Assembly (NCBI GenBank): GCA_039090855.1 | Contig: CM077034.1 | Coordinates: 12,106,984-12,170,983 of the forward strand | Source: Macrothele yani | Lineage: Eukaryota > Arthropoda > Arachnida > Araneae > Macrothelidae | Length of the DNA stretch: 64,000 nt | Direction of reading: 5' to 3' | Part shown: one piece after another, positions 10,310-22,840 of the stretch | Position numbering within the stretch: position 1 is the first letter of the stretch | Layout: every line of letters starts with the position of its first letter | The notes under the pieces: model-generated | What the model saw: only the letters and a program-made list of their open reading frames with translations | Database searches by the model: none | Told to the model about the DNA's origin: nothing | Position numbers and translations under genes: made by a program

Positions 10310-12950
10310 ATGCAAAATTGAATTTTAAAATTGCCAGTTATTAAGCTTTTGTTCAATTTCTACAGACAGTTGTTATAACATGGAACAATTAGACACAATG
10401 GCTCCTGCTTGAAGAAACACTTCACAAGAGAACCAACCAAATGATGGATCAAAGTCCTTTGTCTGTTGGTTCTCTTGAAACATGTTTCTTTGAACAGAAG
10501 CCATTCCATCATTAAGCTTAGCTGCATTGTGTTATAGAAAAACTGAAACTATTTTACTGACAGATTTTTCTTACATATGACCTGTTTCTATGAGAATGTA
10601 TTTACAAAATTGAATTTTTTAAATTGCCAGTTATTAGCGTTTGTTCCATTTCTGCAGGCAGTTGTTATAACATGGAACAATTAGGCACAATAGCTCCTGC
10701 TTAAAGAAACACTTCACAAGAGAACCAACCAAATGATGGATCAAAGTCCTTTGTCTGTTGGTTCTCTTGAAACATGTTTCTTTGAACAAAGCCATTCCAT
10801 CATTAAAGCTTAGCTGCATTGTGTTATAGAAAAACTGAAACTATTCAACTGACAGATTTTTCTTACATATGACCTGTTTCTATGGGAATATTTACAAAAT
10901 TGAATTTTTTAAATTGCCAGTTATTAAGCTTTTGTTCGATTTCTGCAGGCAGTTGTTATAACATGGAACAATTAGGCACAATGGCTCCTGCTTGAAGAAA
11001 CACTTCACAAGAAGAACCAACCAAATGATGGATCAAAGTCCTTTGTCTGTTGGTTCTCTTGAAACATGTTTCTTTGAACAGAGCCATTCCATCATTGGCA
11101 CCCAGCTGCATTGTGTTATAGAAAAACTGAAACTATTTAACTGACAGATTTTTTCTTACATATGACCTGTTTCTATGAGAATGTATTTACAAAAATTGAA
11201 TTTTAAATTGCCAGTTATTAAGCGTTTGTTCGATTTCTGCAGGCAGTTGTTATAACATGGAACAATTAGGCACAATGGCTCCTGCTTAAAAGGAAACACT
11301 TCACAAGAGAACCAACCAAATGATGGAAAAGTCCTTTGTCTGTTGGTTCTCTTGAAACATGTTTCTTTGAGCAGAGCCATTCCATCATTAAGCTTAACTG
11401 CATTGTGTTATACAAAAACTGAAACTATTTAACTGACAGATTTTTTTCTTACATATGACCTGTTTCTATGGGAATGTATTTACAAAATTGAATTTTTTAA
11501 ATTGCCAGTTATTAAGCTTTTGTTCGATTTCTGCAGGCAGTTGTTATAACATGGAACAATTAGGCACAATGGCTCCTGCTTGAAGAAACACTTCACAAGA
11601 GAACCAACCAAATGATGGATCAAAGTCCTTTGTGTGTTGGTTCTCTTGAAACATGTTTCTTTGAACAGAGCCATTCCATCATTAACAAAACTTAGCTGCA
11701 TTGTGTTATAGAAAAACAAACTATTCAACTGACAGATTTTTTCTTACATATGACCTGTTTATATGGGAATGTATTTACAAAATTGAATTTTTAAAATTGC
11801 CAGTTATTAAGCTTTTGTTCAATTTCTGCAGGCAGTTGTTATAACATGGTACAATTAGGCACAATGGCTCCTGCTTGAAGAAACACTTCACAAGAGAACC
11901 AACCAAATGATGGATCAAAGTCCTTTGTCTGTTGGTTCTCTTGAAACATGTTTCTTTGAGCAGAGCCATTCCATCATTAAAAGCTTAGCTGCATTGTGTT
12001 ATAGAAAAACTGAAACTATTCAACTGGCAGATATTTTCTTACATATGACCTGTTTCTATGGGAATGTATTTACAAAATTGAATTTTAAAATTGCCAGTTA
12101 TTAAGCTTTTGTTTAGTTTCTGCAGGCAGTTGTTATAACATGGAACAATTAGACACAATGGCTCCTGCTTGAAGAAACACTTCACAGAGAACCAACCAAA
12201 TGATGGATCAAAGTCCTTTGTCTGTTGGTTCTCTTGAAACATGTTTCTTTGAACAGAGCCATTCCATCATTAAGCTTAGCTGCATTGTGTTATAGAAAAA
12301 CTGAAACTATTCAACTGACAGATTTTTTCTTACATATGACCTGTTTCTATGGGAATGTATTTACAAAATTTAATTTTTAAAATTGCCAGTTATTAAGCTT
12401 TTGTTCAATTTCTGCAGGCAGTTGCTTATAACATGGAACAATTAGGCACAATGGCTCCTGCTTGAAGAAACACTTCACAAGAGAACCAACCAAATGATGG
12501 ATCAAAGTCCTTTGTGTGTTGGTTCTCTTGAAACATGTTTCTTTGAACAGAGCCATTTTCATCATTAAGCTTAGCTGCATTGTGTTATAGAAAAAGCTGA
12601 AACTATTCAACTGGCAGATATTTTCTTACATATGACCTGTTTCTATGGGAATGTATTTACAAAATTGAATTTTTAAAATTGCCAGTTATTAAGCTTTTGT
12701 TTAGTTTCTGCAGGCAGTTGTTATGGAACAATTAGGCACAATGGCTCCTGCTTGAAGAAACACTTCACAAGAGAACCAACCAAATGATGGATCAAAGTCC
12801 TTTGTCTGTTAGTTTCTTGAAACATGTTTCTTTGAACAGAGCCATTCCATCATTAAGCTTAGCTGCATTGTGTTATAGAAAAACTGAAACTATTCAACTG
12901 ACAGATTTTTTCTTACATATGACCTGTTTCTATGGGAATGTATTTACAAA
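10310..12950. repeat. 293-bp tandem repeat, nine units
   Basis: Units start near 10310, 10603, 10893, 11185, 11480, 11773, 12072, 12363 and 12655. Each contains GGCACAATGGCTCCTGCTTG and AACCAACCAAATGATGGATC. Similar short reading frames recur in every unit, but they are a by-product of the repetition and match no family I know. Confidence 0.95.
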
Positions 12951-13029
12951 TTCCGTGTGGGTAGTATTCACAAAAGTTCACAGAACTTTGGTACAGAAAA
13001 TAATGTGCACAGTTAGTTATTATTAATGA

Positions 13030-13930
13030 AAAGCAGGTAATTTTATAAAGACAAATTACGTAAAGAATTTGCAAGTGTGTGCTTTGGTGAGAAAAATGAA
13101 TGGAATGGAATGAAATGTAACAATTCTTTTCAACATTCCACTCTGTAAAAAGTTTGAAAAACACCTGGAGAACCTGGAAAAGTCAGGTAATTTTATAAAG
13201 ACAAATTACGTAAGAGAATTTACAAGTGTGTGATTTGGTGAGAAAAATGAATGGAATGGAATGAAATGTAACAATTCTTTACAACATGCCACTCTGGAAA
13301 ACTTAAAAAACACCTGGAGAACCTGGAAAAGTCAGGTAATTTTATAAAGACAAATTGCGTAAGAATTTACAAGTGTGTGATTTGGTGAGAAAAATGAATG
13401 GAATGGAATGAAATGTAACAATTCTTTGCAACATGCCACTCTGGAAAACTTTAAAAACCAACCTGGAGAACCTGGAAAAGTCAGGTAATTTTATAAAGAC
13501 AAATTACGTAAATAATTTACAAGTGTGTGCTTTGGTGAGAAAAATGAATGGAATGGAATGAAATGTAACAATTCTTTGCAACATGCCACTCTGGAAACTT
13601 TAAAAACCAACCTGGAGAACCTGGAAAAGTCAGGTAATTTTATAAAGACAAATTACATAAAGAATTTACAAGTGTGTGCTTTGGTGAGAAAAATGAATGG
13701 AATGGAATGAAATGTAACAATTCTTTTCAACATTCCACTCTGTAAAAGTTTGAAAAACACCTGGAGAACCTGGAAAAGTCAGGTAATTTTATAAAGACAA
13801 ATTACTTAAAGAATTTGCAAGTGTGTGCTTTGGTGATAAAAATGAATGGAATGGAATGAAATGTAACAATTCTTTGCAACATGCCACTCTGGAAAACTTT
13901 AAAAATCACCTGGAGAAGTCAGGGAATTTC
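13030..13930. repeat. 149-bp tandem repeat, six units
   Basis: Units share AGGTAATTTTATAAAGACAA and AATGAATGGAATGGAATGAA and end ACCTGGAGAACCTGGAAAAG. The last unit runs into the right terminus of the element. The ACCTGGAAAA..CAGG..ATTT motif also occurs at the left end (9281-9320), so the array looks like amplified subterminal DNA. Confidence 0.95.
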
Positions 13931-13964
13931 TTTATTACTTTTGAGTGAGAACCCTGGTGAATTA

Positions 13965-14480
13965 CCGGAGTTGAAGGCTTGAAGGTAGGGTAGTGGAAGC
14001 CAGACGGATGGGACATTCAATGTCCGAAGTTGTGCGAACATTCAACATTCTTCGATCCACAGTGTAGTGTGTACTGAGAATACTTCATGGAAGGCATTAC
14101 CAATCGCCGAGTACAGTGCAGTGGCACAGTACAGGTGCTGAATGACCAAGACCAGCAGCGTGTGACCAGGATTGTCCATGGTAACAGACAAGTTGACACT
14201 GGCTCAAATAACATCCACATTCAATGCAGGAGGTACCAGAGACATATCCATCTGGTCAGTGCAGCTTAATTTAGTGTCCATGGGGTATGATAGCAGAAGA
14301 CCCACGCAGAGTGCCTATGTTAACAGCACGACATCGGGCATATCACCTCACCTGGGTTACGTGAGCTGCACGGTGGTGGAGACTGGCAACACGTGGTGTG
14401 GTCCGATGAGTCATACTACCAGTTGTTACAAGCTGATGGTAGGGTTTGGTTCATACATGAATGAGATTCTTCCACGGATT
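13965..14480 (+). pseudogene. Tc1-like transposase (family C), N-terminal part
   Basis: Pieces in several frames line up as a Tc1 transposase N-terminus. An HTH-like stretch reads MSEVVRTFNILRSTV. Then come a linker (RRVQCSGTVQVLNDQDQQRV), the second DNA-binding part (TLAQITSTFNAGGTRDIS) and the first catalytic region WSDESYYQLLQADGRVW near 14405-14455. Multiple frame changes and stops make it a relic. It ends at the poly-T at 14495. Confidence 0.7.
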
Positions 14481-14489
14481 CGAGCAATT

Positions 14490-15703
14490 CAAACTTTTTT
14501 TTTTTTTTTTTTTTTGTCATTTGGGTCATTCTCGAAATCGATGCAGAACTGAAGATAAATGGGGGGGGGCTGTTGTTTTCCGTCTGGGGATGATGCTTTT
14601 GTATTTCAAAACTTCCAAAAACTGTTAAAGCGGAGTGACAATTTTTCCCGTAATCGTGATTTCCTTTTTTCTCGCGACATTGCCTCTTCCCGATATTGTT
14701 ATTTAATGTTCTGTATTTCAGCACAAAACTGTGGGCAGCCATTTTCAAAACCGGAAGTTAAGGTGGCGCGAAGATTTCCCTGTAGTCTTCGGGCAAAGAT
14801 TCCTCTGTGGATTCGAAGAATTTCCGCCGTTCCGTTATCATTTTGGGCATTCTTGAGATCAGTGCACAACTGAACAGAATTTTTTTTTTTTTTTTTGGAG
14901 TGGGGGTTCGTTTTTCATTTGACGACGGAATTCCGTCTTACGAAACTTTTGAAGACGGAAGTGAGATGCAGCGAAGATTTTTCTCACGATGATCTGATCT
15001 GTCTACCCAGTATTGTTCTTAAATATCCTTTTATTCCGCAAATGCACTGCATTTCAACCTAAAAATGGAAGTTTCAGCAGGAGTCATTGGAGCGAGGAAT
15101 TTCTCCCGAAGGCGCATTTTATTTTCTTCCACCGATGTTCTCACTATTCTGTGTTGTTGTTGTTGTTAAGATTTACTTTCCCCATTAATGTCTGCACTTA
15201 AGCTTAATAAGGGAGGGGAAATTTTCCTAAAAGCGGAAGTGACTGAGTTTGAAAATTTGTTAGAATTGATGCATGGTATTCATATTCTGAAAGTCACACC
15301 ATTTATCTAAAGTAGCGAAGTTCTTTCAGCATGATGGATAAATTATTGTCATCTGAGGGAATGAAAGGGGAGGAGGAAAGAAAAGTGGTGAAAAAATAGG
15401 AAGAGAATTATATACGACAGAAAGAAAAACTAAGCAAAGACTGCTGTGCAGCTGCAGGATCAACAAAAGACAAATTTGGCCATGGAACTTGCTGAGAAGA
15501 AAGCAACACAAGAGGAAAATTCAGCTGATGTTCTAGCAAGCGCAAAAAGATAGAGATATGTGTTTGAAGCAGTGTCTTTCAAAATCACTTTTGTTTTGTT
15601 TTGAATTTAGTAATTTTATATTGTGAATACAATGAATAATTCCATCTTACTCGTGCTGCTTTTATATATTCACACTTTCTTGTGAATGTCGCATGTTCCG
15701 ATA
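14490..15703. other. unassigned repetitive DNA
   Basis: Two diverged segments begin with T-runs (14496 and 14880) and share GAAGATTTC- or TTTTTC-type motifs and phrases such as TTGGGCATTCT, so they are probably repeats of each other. Around 15330-15550 a purine-rich stretch encodes short Lys/Glu-rich frames with stops. No family was recognised. Confidence 0.4.
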
Positions 15704-18700
15704 TTTTTCTACATATCACTAAGCTGTTCTCTGAGATTCAGAGGTTAGCTCCAAAAAATACAAACTTCCAGATATTTTTACTTATTGTTGTCGTATCAAA
15801 CTTCGCCATTTACAGCGATCTTGACATACAACTCATGCTTCACTGATATCCATTACACGCCATACACAAGATCTTTTATACTTCATACTCATAATCTTTT
15901 TCTCATGCAGACACTCTTGAATCAGTCCCACCCATGTCTTCCTTGGCCTTCCTCTGCCTTTCCTTCCTGCCACTTGGGCTGAAAATATTTTCTTAGTAAG
16001 CATTTCATCACTCATTCTTTCATACATACATATCACTAAGCTGTTCTCTGAGATTCAGAGGTTAGCTCCAAAGAAATACAAACTTCCAGATATTTTTACT
16101 TATTGTTGTCGTATCAAACTTCTCCATTTACAGCGATCTTGACATACAACTCATGCTTCACTGATATCCATTACACGCCATACACAAGATCTTTTATACT
16201 TCATACTCATAATCTTTTCTCATGCAGACACTCCTGAATCTGATCCACCCATGTCTTCCTTGGCCTTCCTATGCCTTTCCTTCCTGCCACTTGGGCTGAA
16301 AAGATTTTCTTAGTAAGCATTTCATCACTCATTCTTTCATACATACATACATACATATCACTAAGCTGTTCTCTGAGATTCAGAGGTTAGCTCCAAAAGA
16401 AATACAAACTTCCAGATATTTTTACTTATTGTTGTCGTATCAAACTTCTCCATTTACAGCGATCTTGACACTTACAACTCATGCTTCACTGATATCCATT
16501 ACACGCCATACACAAGATCTTTTATACTTCATACTCGTAATCTTTTTCTCATGCAGACACTCCTGAATCTGATCCACCCATGTCTTCCTTGGCCTTCCTC
16601 TGCCTTTCCTTCCTGCCACTTGGGCTGAAAAAGATTTTCTTAGTAAGCATTTCATCACTCATTCTTTCATACATACATACATATCACTAAGCTGTTCTCT
16701 GAGATTCAGAGGTTAGCTCCAAAAAAAATACAAACTTCCAGATATTTTTACCTATTGTTGTCGTATCAAACTTTGCCATTTACAGCGATCTTGACATACA
16801 GCTCGCGCTTCACTGATATCCATTACACGCCGTACACAAGATCTTTCATACTTCATACTCATAATCTTTTTCTCATGCAGACACTCCTGAATCTGATCCA
16901 CCCATATCTTCCTTGGCCTTTCCTTCCTGCCACTTGGGCTGAAAAAGATTTTCTTAGTAGGCATTTCATCACTCATTCTTTCATACATACATACATATCA
17001 CTAAGCTGTTCTCTGAGATTCAGAGGTTAGCTCCAAAAAAGAAATACAAACTTCCAGATATTTTTACCTATTGTTGTCGTATCAAACTTTGCCATTTTAC
17101 AGCGATCTTGACATACAGCTCGTGCTTCACTGATATCCATTACACGCCGTACACAAGATCTTTTATACTTCCATACTCATAATCTTTTTCTCATGCAGAC
17201 ACTCCTGAATCTGATCCACCCATGTCTTCCTTGGCCTTCCTCTGCCTTTCCTTCCTGCCACTTGGACTGAAAAGATTTTCTTAGTAAGCTTCATTTCATC
17301 ACTCATTCTTTCATACATACATACATACATATCACTAAGCTGTTCTCTGAGATTCAGAGGTTAGCTCCAAAAAAATACAAACTTCCAGATATTTTTACTT
17401 ATTGTTGTCGTATCAAACTTCTCCATTTACAGCGATCTTGACATACAACTCGTGCTTCACTGATATCCATTACCCACCGTACACAAGATCTTTTATACTT
17501 CATACTCATAATCTTTTTCTCATGCAGACACTCCTGAATCTGATCCACCCATGTCTTCCTTGGCCTTCCTATGCCTTTCCTTCCTGCCACTTGGGCTGAA
17601 AAGATTTTCTTAGTAAGCATTTCATCACTCATTCTTTCATACATACATACATACATATCACTAAGCTGTTCTCTGAGATTCAGAGGTTAGCTCCAAAGAA
17701 ATACAAACTTCCAGATATTTTTACTTATTGTTGTCGTATCAAACTTCTCCATTTACAGCGATCTTGACATACAACTCATGCTTCACTGATATCCATTACA
17801 CGCCATACACAAGATCTTTTATACTTCATACTCGTAATCTTTTTCTCATGCAGACACTCCTGAATCTGATCCACCCATGTCTTCCTTGGCCTTCCTCTGC
17901 CTTTCCTTCCTGCCACTTGGACTGAAAAGATTTTCTTAGTAAGCATTTCATCACTCATTCTTTCATACATACATACATACATATCACTAAGCTGTTCTCT
18001 GAGATTCAGAGGTTAGCTCCAAAATGAAAATACAAACTTCCAGATATTTTTACCTATTGTTGTCGTATCAAACTTTGCCATTTTACAGCGATCTTGACAT
18101 ACAGCTCGTGCTTCACTGATATCCATTACACGCCGTACACAAGATCTTTCATACTTCATACTCGTAATCTTTTTCTCATGCAGACACTCCTGAATCTGAT
18201 CCACCCATATCTTCCTTGGCCTTTCCTTCCTGCCACTTGGGCTGAAAAAAGATTTTCTTAGTAGGCATTTCATCACTCATTCTTTCATACATACATACAT
18301 ATCACTAAGCTGTTCTCTGAGATTCAGAGGTTAGCTCAAAAAAATACAAACTTCCAGATATGTTTTTACTTATTGTTGTCGTATCAAACTTCGCCATTTA
18401 CAGCGATCTTGACATACAGCTCGTGCTTCACTGATATCCATTACACGCCGTACACAAGATCTTTTATACTTCATACTCATAATCTTTTTCTCATGCAGAC
18501 ACTCCTGAATCTGATCCACCCATGTCTTCCTTGGCCTTCCTATGCCTTTCCTTCCTGCCACTTGGGCTGAAAAGATTTTCTTAGTAAGCATTTCATCACT
18601 CATTCTTTCATACATACATACATACATATCACTAAGCTGTTCTCTGAGATTCAGAGGTTAGCTCCAAAAGAATATACAAACTTCCAGATATTTTTACTTA

Positions 18701-21700
18701 TTGTTGTCGTATCAAACTTCTCCATTTACAGCGATCTTGACATACAACTCATGCTTCACTGATATCCATTACACGCCATACACAAGATCTTTTATACTTC
18801 ATACTCGTAATCTTTTTCTCATGCAGACACTCCTGAATCTGATCCACCCATGTCTTCCTTGGCCTTCCTCTGCCTTTCCTTCCTGCCACTTGGGCTGAAA
18901 AAGATTTTCTTAGTAAGCATTTCATCACTCATTCTTTCATACATACATACATATCACTAAGCTGTTCTCTGAGATTCAGAGGTTAGCTCCAAAAAGAAAT
19001 ACAAACTTCCAGATATTTTTACTTATTGTTGTCGTATCAAACTTCTCCATTTACAGCGATCTTGACATACAACTCATGCTTCACTGATATCCATTACACG
19101 CCATACACAAGATCTTTTATACTTCATACTCATAATCTTTTTCTCATGCAGACACTCCTGAATCTGATCCACCCATGTCTTCGTTGGCCTTCTTCTGCCT
19201 CTCCTTCCTGCCACTTGGGCTGAAAAGATTTTCTTAGTAAGCATTTCATCACTCATTCTTTCATACATACATACATACATATCACTAAGCTGTTCTCTGA
19301 GATTCAGAGGTTAGCTCCAAAAAAATACAAACTTCCAGATATTTTTACCTATTGTTGTCGTATCAAACTTCTCCATTTACAGCGATCTTGACATACAACT
19401 CGTGCTTCACTGATATCCATTACCCACCGTACACAAGATCTTTTATACTTCATACTCATAATCTTTTTCTCATGCAGACACTCCTGAATCTGATCCACCC
19501 ATGTCTTCCTTGGCCTTCCTATGCCTTTCCTTCCTGCCACTTGGGCTGAAAAGATTTTCTTAGTAAGCATTTCATCACTCATTCTTTCATACATACATAC
19601 ATATCACTAAGCTGTTCTCTGAGATTCAGAGGTTAGCTCCAAAAGAAATACAAACTTCCAGATATTTTTACTTATTGTTGTCGTATCAAACTTCTCCATT
19701 TACAGCGATCTTGACATACAACTCGTGCTTCACTGATATCCATTACCCACCGTACACAAGATCTTTATACTTCATGTACTCATAATCTTTTTCTCATGCA
19801 GACACTCCTGAATCTGATCCACCTATGTCTTCCTTGGCCTTCCCATGCCTTTCCTTCCTGCCACTTGGGCTGAAAAAGATTTTCTTAGTAAGCATTTCAT
19901 CACTCATTCTTTCATACATACATACATATCACTAAGCTGTTCTCTGAGATTCAGAGAGGTTAGCTCCAAAAGAAATACAAACTTCCAGATATTTTTTACT
20001 TATTGTTGTCGTATCAAACTTCTCCATTTTACAGCGATCTTGACATACAACTCGTGCTTCACTGATATCCATTACCCACCGTACACAAGATCTTTTATAC
20101 TTCATACTCATAATCTTTTTCTCATGCAGACACTCCTGAATCTGATCCACCCATGTCTTCCTTGGCCTTCCTATGCCTTTCCTTCCTGCCACTTGGGCTG
20201 AAAAGATTTTCTTAGTAAGCATTTCATCACTCATTCTTTCATACATACATACATATCACTAAAGCTGTTCTCTGAGATTCCAGAGGTTAGCTCCAAAAAG
20301 AAATACAAACTTCCAGATATTTTTTACTTATTGTTGTCGTATCAAACTTCTCCATTTACAGCGATCTTGACATACAACTCATGCTTCACTGATATCCATT
20401 ACACGCCATACACAAGATCTTTTATACTTCATACTCATAATCTTTTTCTCATGCAGACACTCCTGAATCTGATCCACCCATGTCTTCCTTGGCCTTCCTC
20501 TGCCTTTCCTTCCTGCCACTTGGGCTGAAAAGATTTTCTTAGTAAGCATTTCATCACTCATTCTTTCATACATACATACATATCACTAAGCTGTTCTCTG
20601 AGATTCAGAGGTTAGCTCCAAAAAAATACAAACTTCCAGATATTTTTACTTATTGTTGTCGTATCAAACTTCTCCATTTACAGCGATCTTGACATACAAC
20701 TCGTGCTTCACTGATATCCATTACCCACCGTACACAAGATCTTTTATACTTCATACTCATAATCTTTTTCTCATGCAGACACTCCTGAATCTGATCCACC
20801 TATGTCTTCCTTGGCCTTCCCATGCCTTTCCTTCCTGCCACTTGGGCTGAAAAGATTTTCTTAGTAAGCATTTCATCACTCATTCTTTCATACATACATA
20901 CATATCACTAAGCTGTTCTCTGAGATTCAGAGGTTAGCTCCAAAAAGAAATACAAACTTCCAGATATTTTTACTTATTGTTGTCGTATCAAACTTCACCA
21001 TTTACAGCGATCTTGACATACAACTCGTGCTTCACTGATATCCATTACCCACCGTACACAAGATCTTTTATACTTCATACTCATAATCTTTTTCTCATGC
21101 AGACACTCCTGAATCTGATCCACCTATGTCTTCCTTGGCCTTCCCATGCCTTTCCTTCCTGCCACTTGGGCTGAAAAGATTTTCTTAGTAAGCATTTCAT
21201 CACTCATTCTTTCATACATACATACATATCACTAAGCTGTTCTCTGAGATTCAGAGGTTAGCTCCAAAAAAAATACAAACTTCCAGATATTTTTACTTAT
21301 TGTTGTCGTATCAAACTTCACCATTTACAGCGATCTTGACATACAACTCGTGCTTCACTGATATCCATTACCCACCGTACACAAGATCTTTTATACTTCA
21401 TACTCATAATCTTTTTCTCATGCAGACACTCCTGAATCTGATCCACCTATGTCTTCCTTGGCCTTCCCATGCCTTTCCTTCCTGCCACTTGGGCTGAAAA
21501 GATTTTCTTAGTAAGCATTTCATCACTCATTCTTTCATACATACATACATATCACTAAGCTGTTCTCTGAGATTCAGAGGTTAGCTCCAAAGAAATACAA
21601 ACTTCCAGATATTTTTACTTATTGTTGTCGTATCAAACTTCTCCATTTACAGCCGATCTTGACATACAACTCATGCTTCACTGATATCCATTACACGCCA

Positions 21701-22840
21701 TACACAAGATCTTTTATACTTCATACTCATAATCTTTTTCTCATGCAGACACTCCTGAATCTGATCCACCCATGTCTTCCTTGGCCTTCCTCTGCCTTTC
21801 CTTCCTGCCACTTGGGCTGAAAAAGATTTTCTTAGTAAGCATTTCATCACTCATTCTTTCATACATACATACATACATATCACTAAGCTGTTCTCTGAGA
21901 TTCAGAGGTTAGCTCCAAAGAAATACAAACTTCCAGATATTTTTACTTATTGTTGTCGTATCAAACTTCACCATTTACAGCGATCTTGACATACAACTCG
22001 TGCTTCACTGATATCCATTACCCACCGTACACAAGATCTTTTATACTTCATACTCATAATCTTTTTCTCATGCAGACACTCCTGAATCTGATCCACCTAT
22101 GTCTTCCTTGGCCTTCCCATGCCTTTCCTTCCTGCCACTTGGGCTGAAAAGATTTTCTTAGTAAGCATTTCATCACTCATTCTTTCATACATACATATCA
22201 CTAAGCTGTTCTCTGAGATTCAGAGGTTAGCTCCAAAAAGAAATACAAACTTCCAGATATTTTTACTTATTGTTGTCGTATCAAACTTCTCCATTTACAG
22301 CGATCTTGACATACAACTCATGCTTCACTGATATCCATTACACGCCATACACAAGATCTTTTATACTTCATACTCATAATCTTTTTCTCATGCAGACACT
22401 CCTGAATCTGATCCACCCATGTCTTCCTTGGCCTTCCTCTGCCTTTCCTTCCTGCCACTTGGGCTGAAAAGATTTTCTTAGTAAGCATTTCATCACTCAT
22501 TCTTTCATACATACATACATACATATCACTAAGCTGTTCTCTGAGATTCAGAGGTTAGCTCCAAAAAGAAATACAAACTTCCAGATATTTTTACTTATTG
22601 TTGTCGTATCAAACTTCTCCATTTACAGCCCCGATCTTGACATACAACTCGTGCTTCACTGATATCCATTACCCACCGTACACAAGATCTTTTATACTTC
22701 ATACTCATAATCTTTTCTCATGCAGACACTCCTGAATCTGATCCACCCATGTCTTCCTTGGCCTTCCTCTGCCTTTCCTTCCTGCCACTTGGACTGGAAA
22801 TATTTTCTTAGTAAGCATTTCATCACTCATTCTTTCAACA
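15704..22840 (-). repeat. satellite of ~323-bp LINE 3' ends, 22 units
   Basis: I counted 22 occurrences of the GAGATTCAGAGGTTAGCTCC core, spaced about 312-333 bp. On the minus strand each unit codes ERMSDEMLTKKIFSAQVAG, RPRKTWVDQIQECLHEKK and VMDISEARAVCQDRCKW, then a stop and a short 3' UTR. It begins at a microsatellite (ATGT)2-5, where the real gene has WWFGHV. The units remain mostly open in frame. The plus-strand frames in every unit are shadows. Confidence 0.95.

Larger units (their letters stand above)
9266..13956. mobile_element. CAGGG-ended non-autonomous element made of tandem arrays
   Basis: The left end is CAGGGTTCCCACTCAA and the right end is its inverse, TTGAGTGAGAACCCTG. GTGAA directly precedes the left end and directly follows the right end, a possible 5-bp target duplication. 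It interrupts the Tc1 family C copy. The interior has no transposase. It holds a tRNA-like stretch (9360-9440), three 168-bp repeats, nine 293-bp repeats and six 149-bp repeats. The superfamily is uncertain: the ends resemble hAT, but no clear 8-bp duplication is seen. Confidence 0.65.
9102..14480 (+). mobile_element. Tc1-like element (family C), 5' half, with internal insertion
   Basis: The left terminus CACTGAAGTACCAAAAATCG starts after TA at 9100-9101. The transposase coding region resumes after an inserted element (9266-13956) and runs to about 14480, where a T-run ends it. The missing downstream motif reappears at 24577-24668. The right terminus was not found. Confidence 0.7.

Noticed and set aside
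10310..12950. Recurrent 60-80 codon frames (e.g. MALFKETCFKRTNRQRT) on the minus strand
   Set aside because: They recur because the 293-bp unit is repeated. They change frame and length between units and have no known motif.
15704..22840. Regular direct repeats that might suggest a CRISPR array or a family of small tandem genes
   Set aside because: Repeat units are ~323 bp with no short spacers, and each contains the C-terminal codons and 3' UTR of a LINE. The plus-strand frames are antisense shadows.
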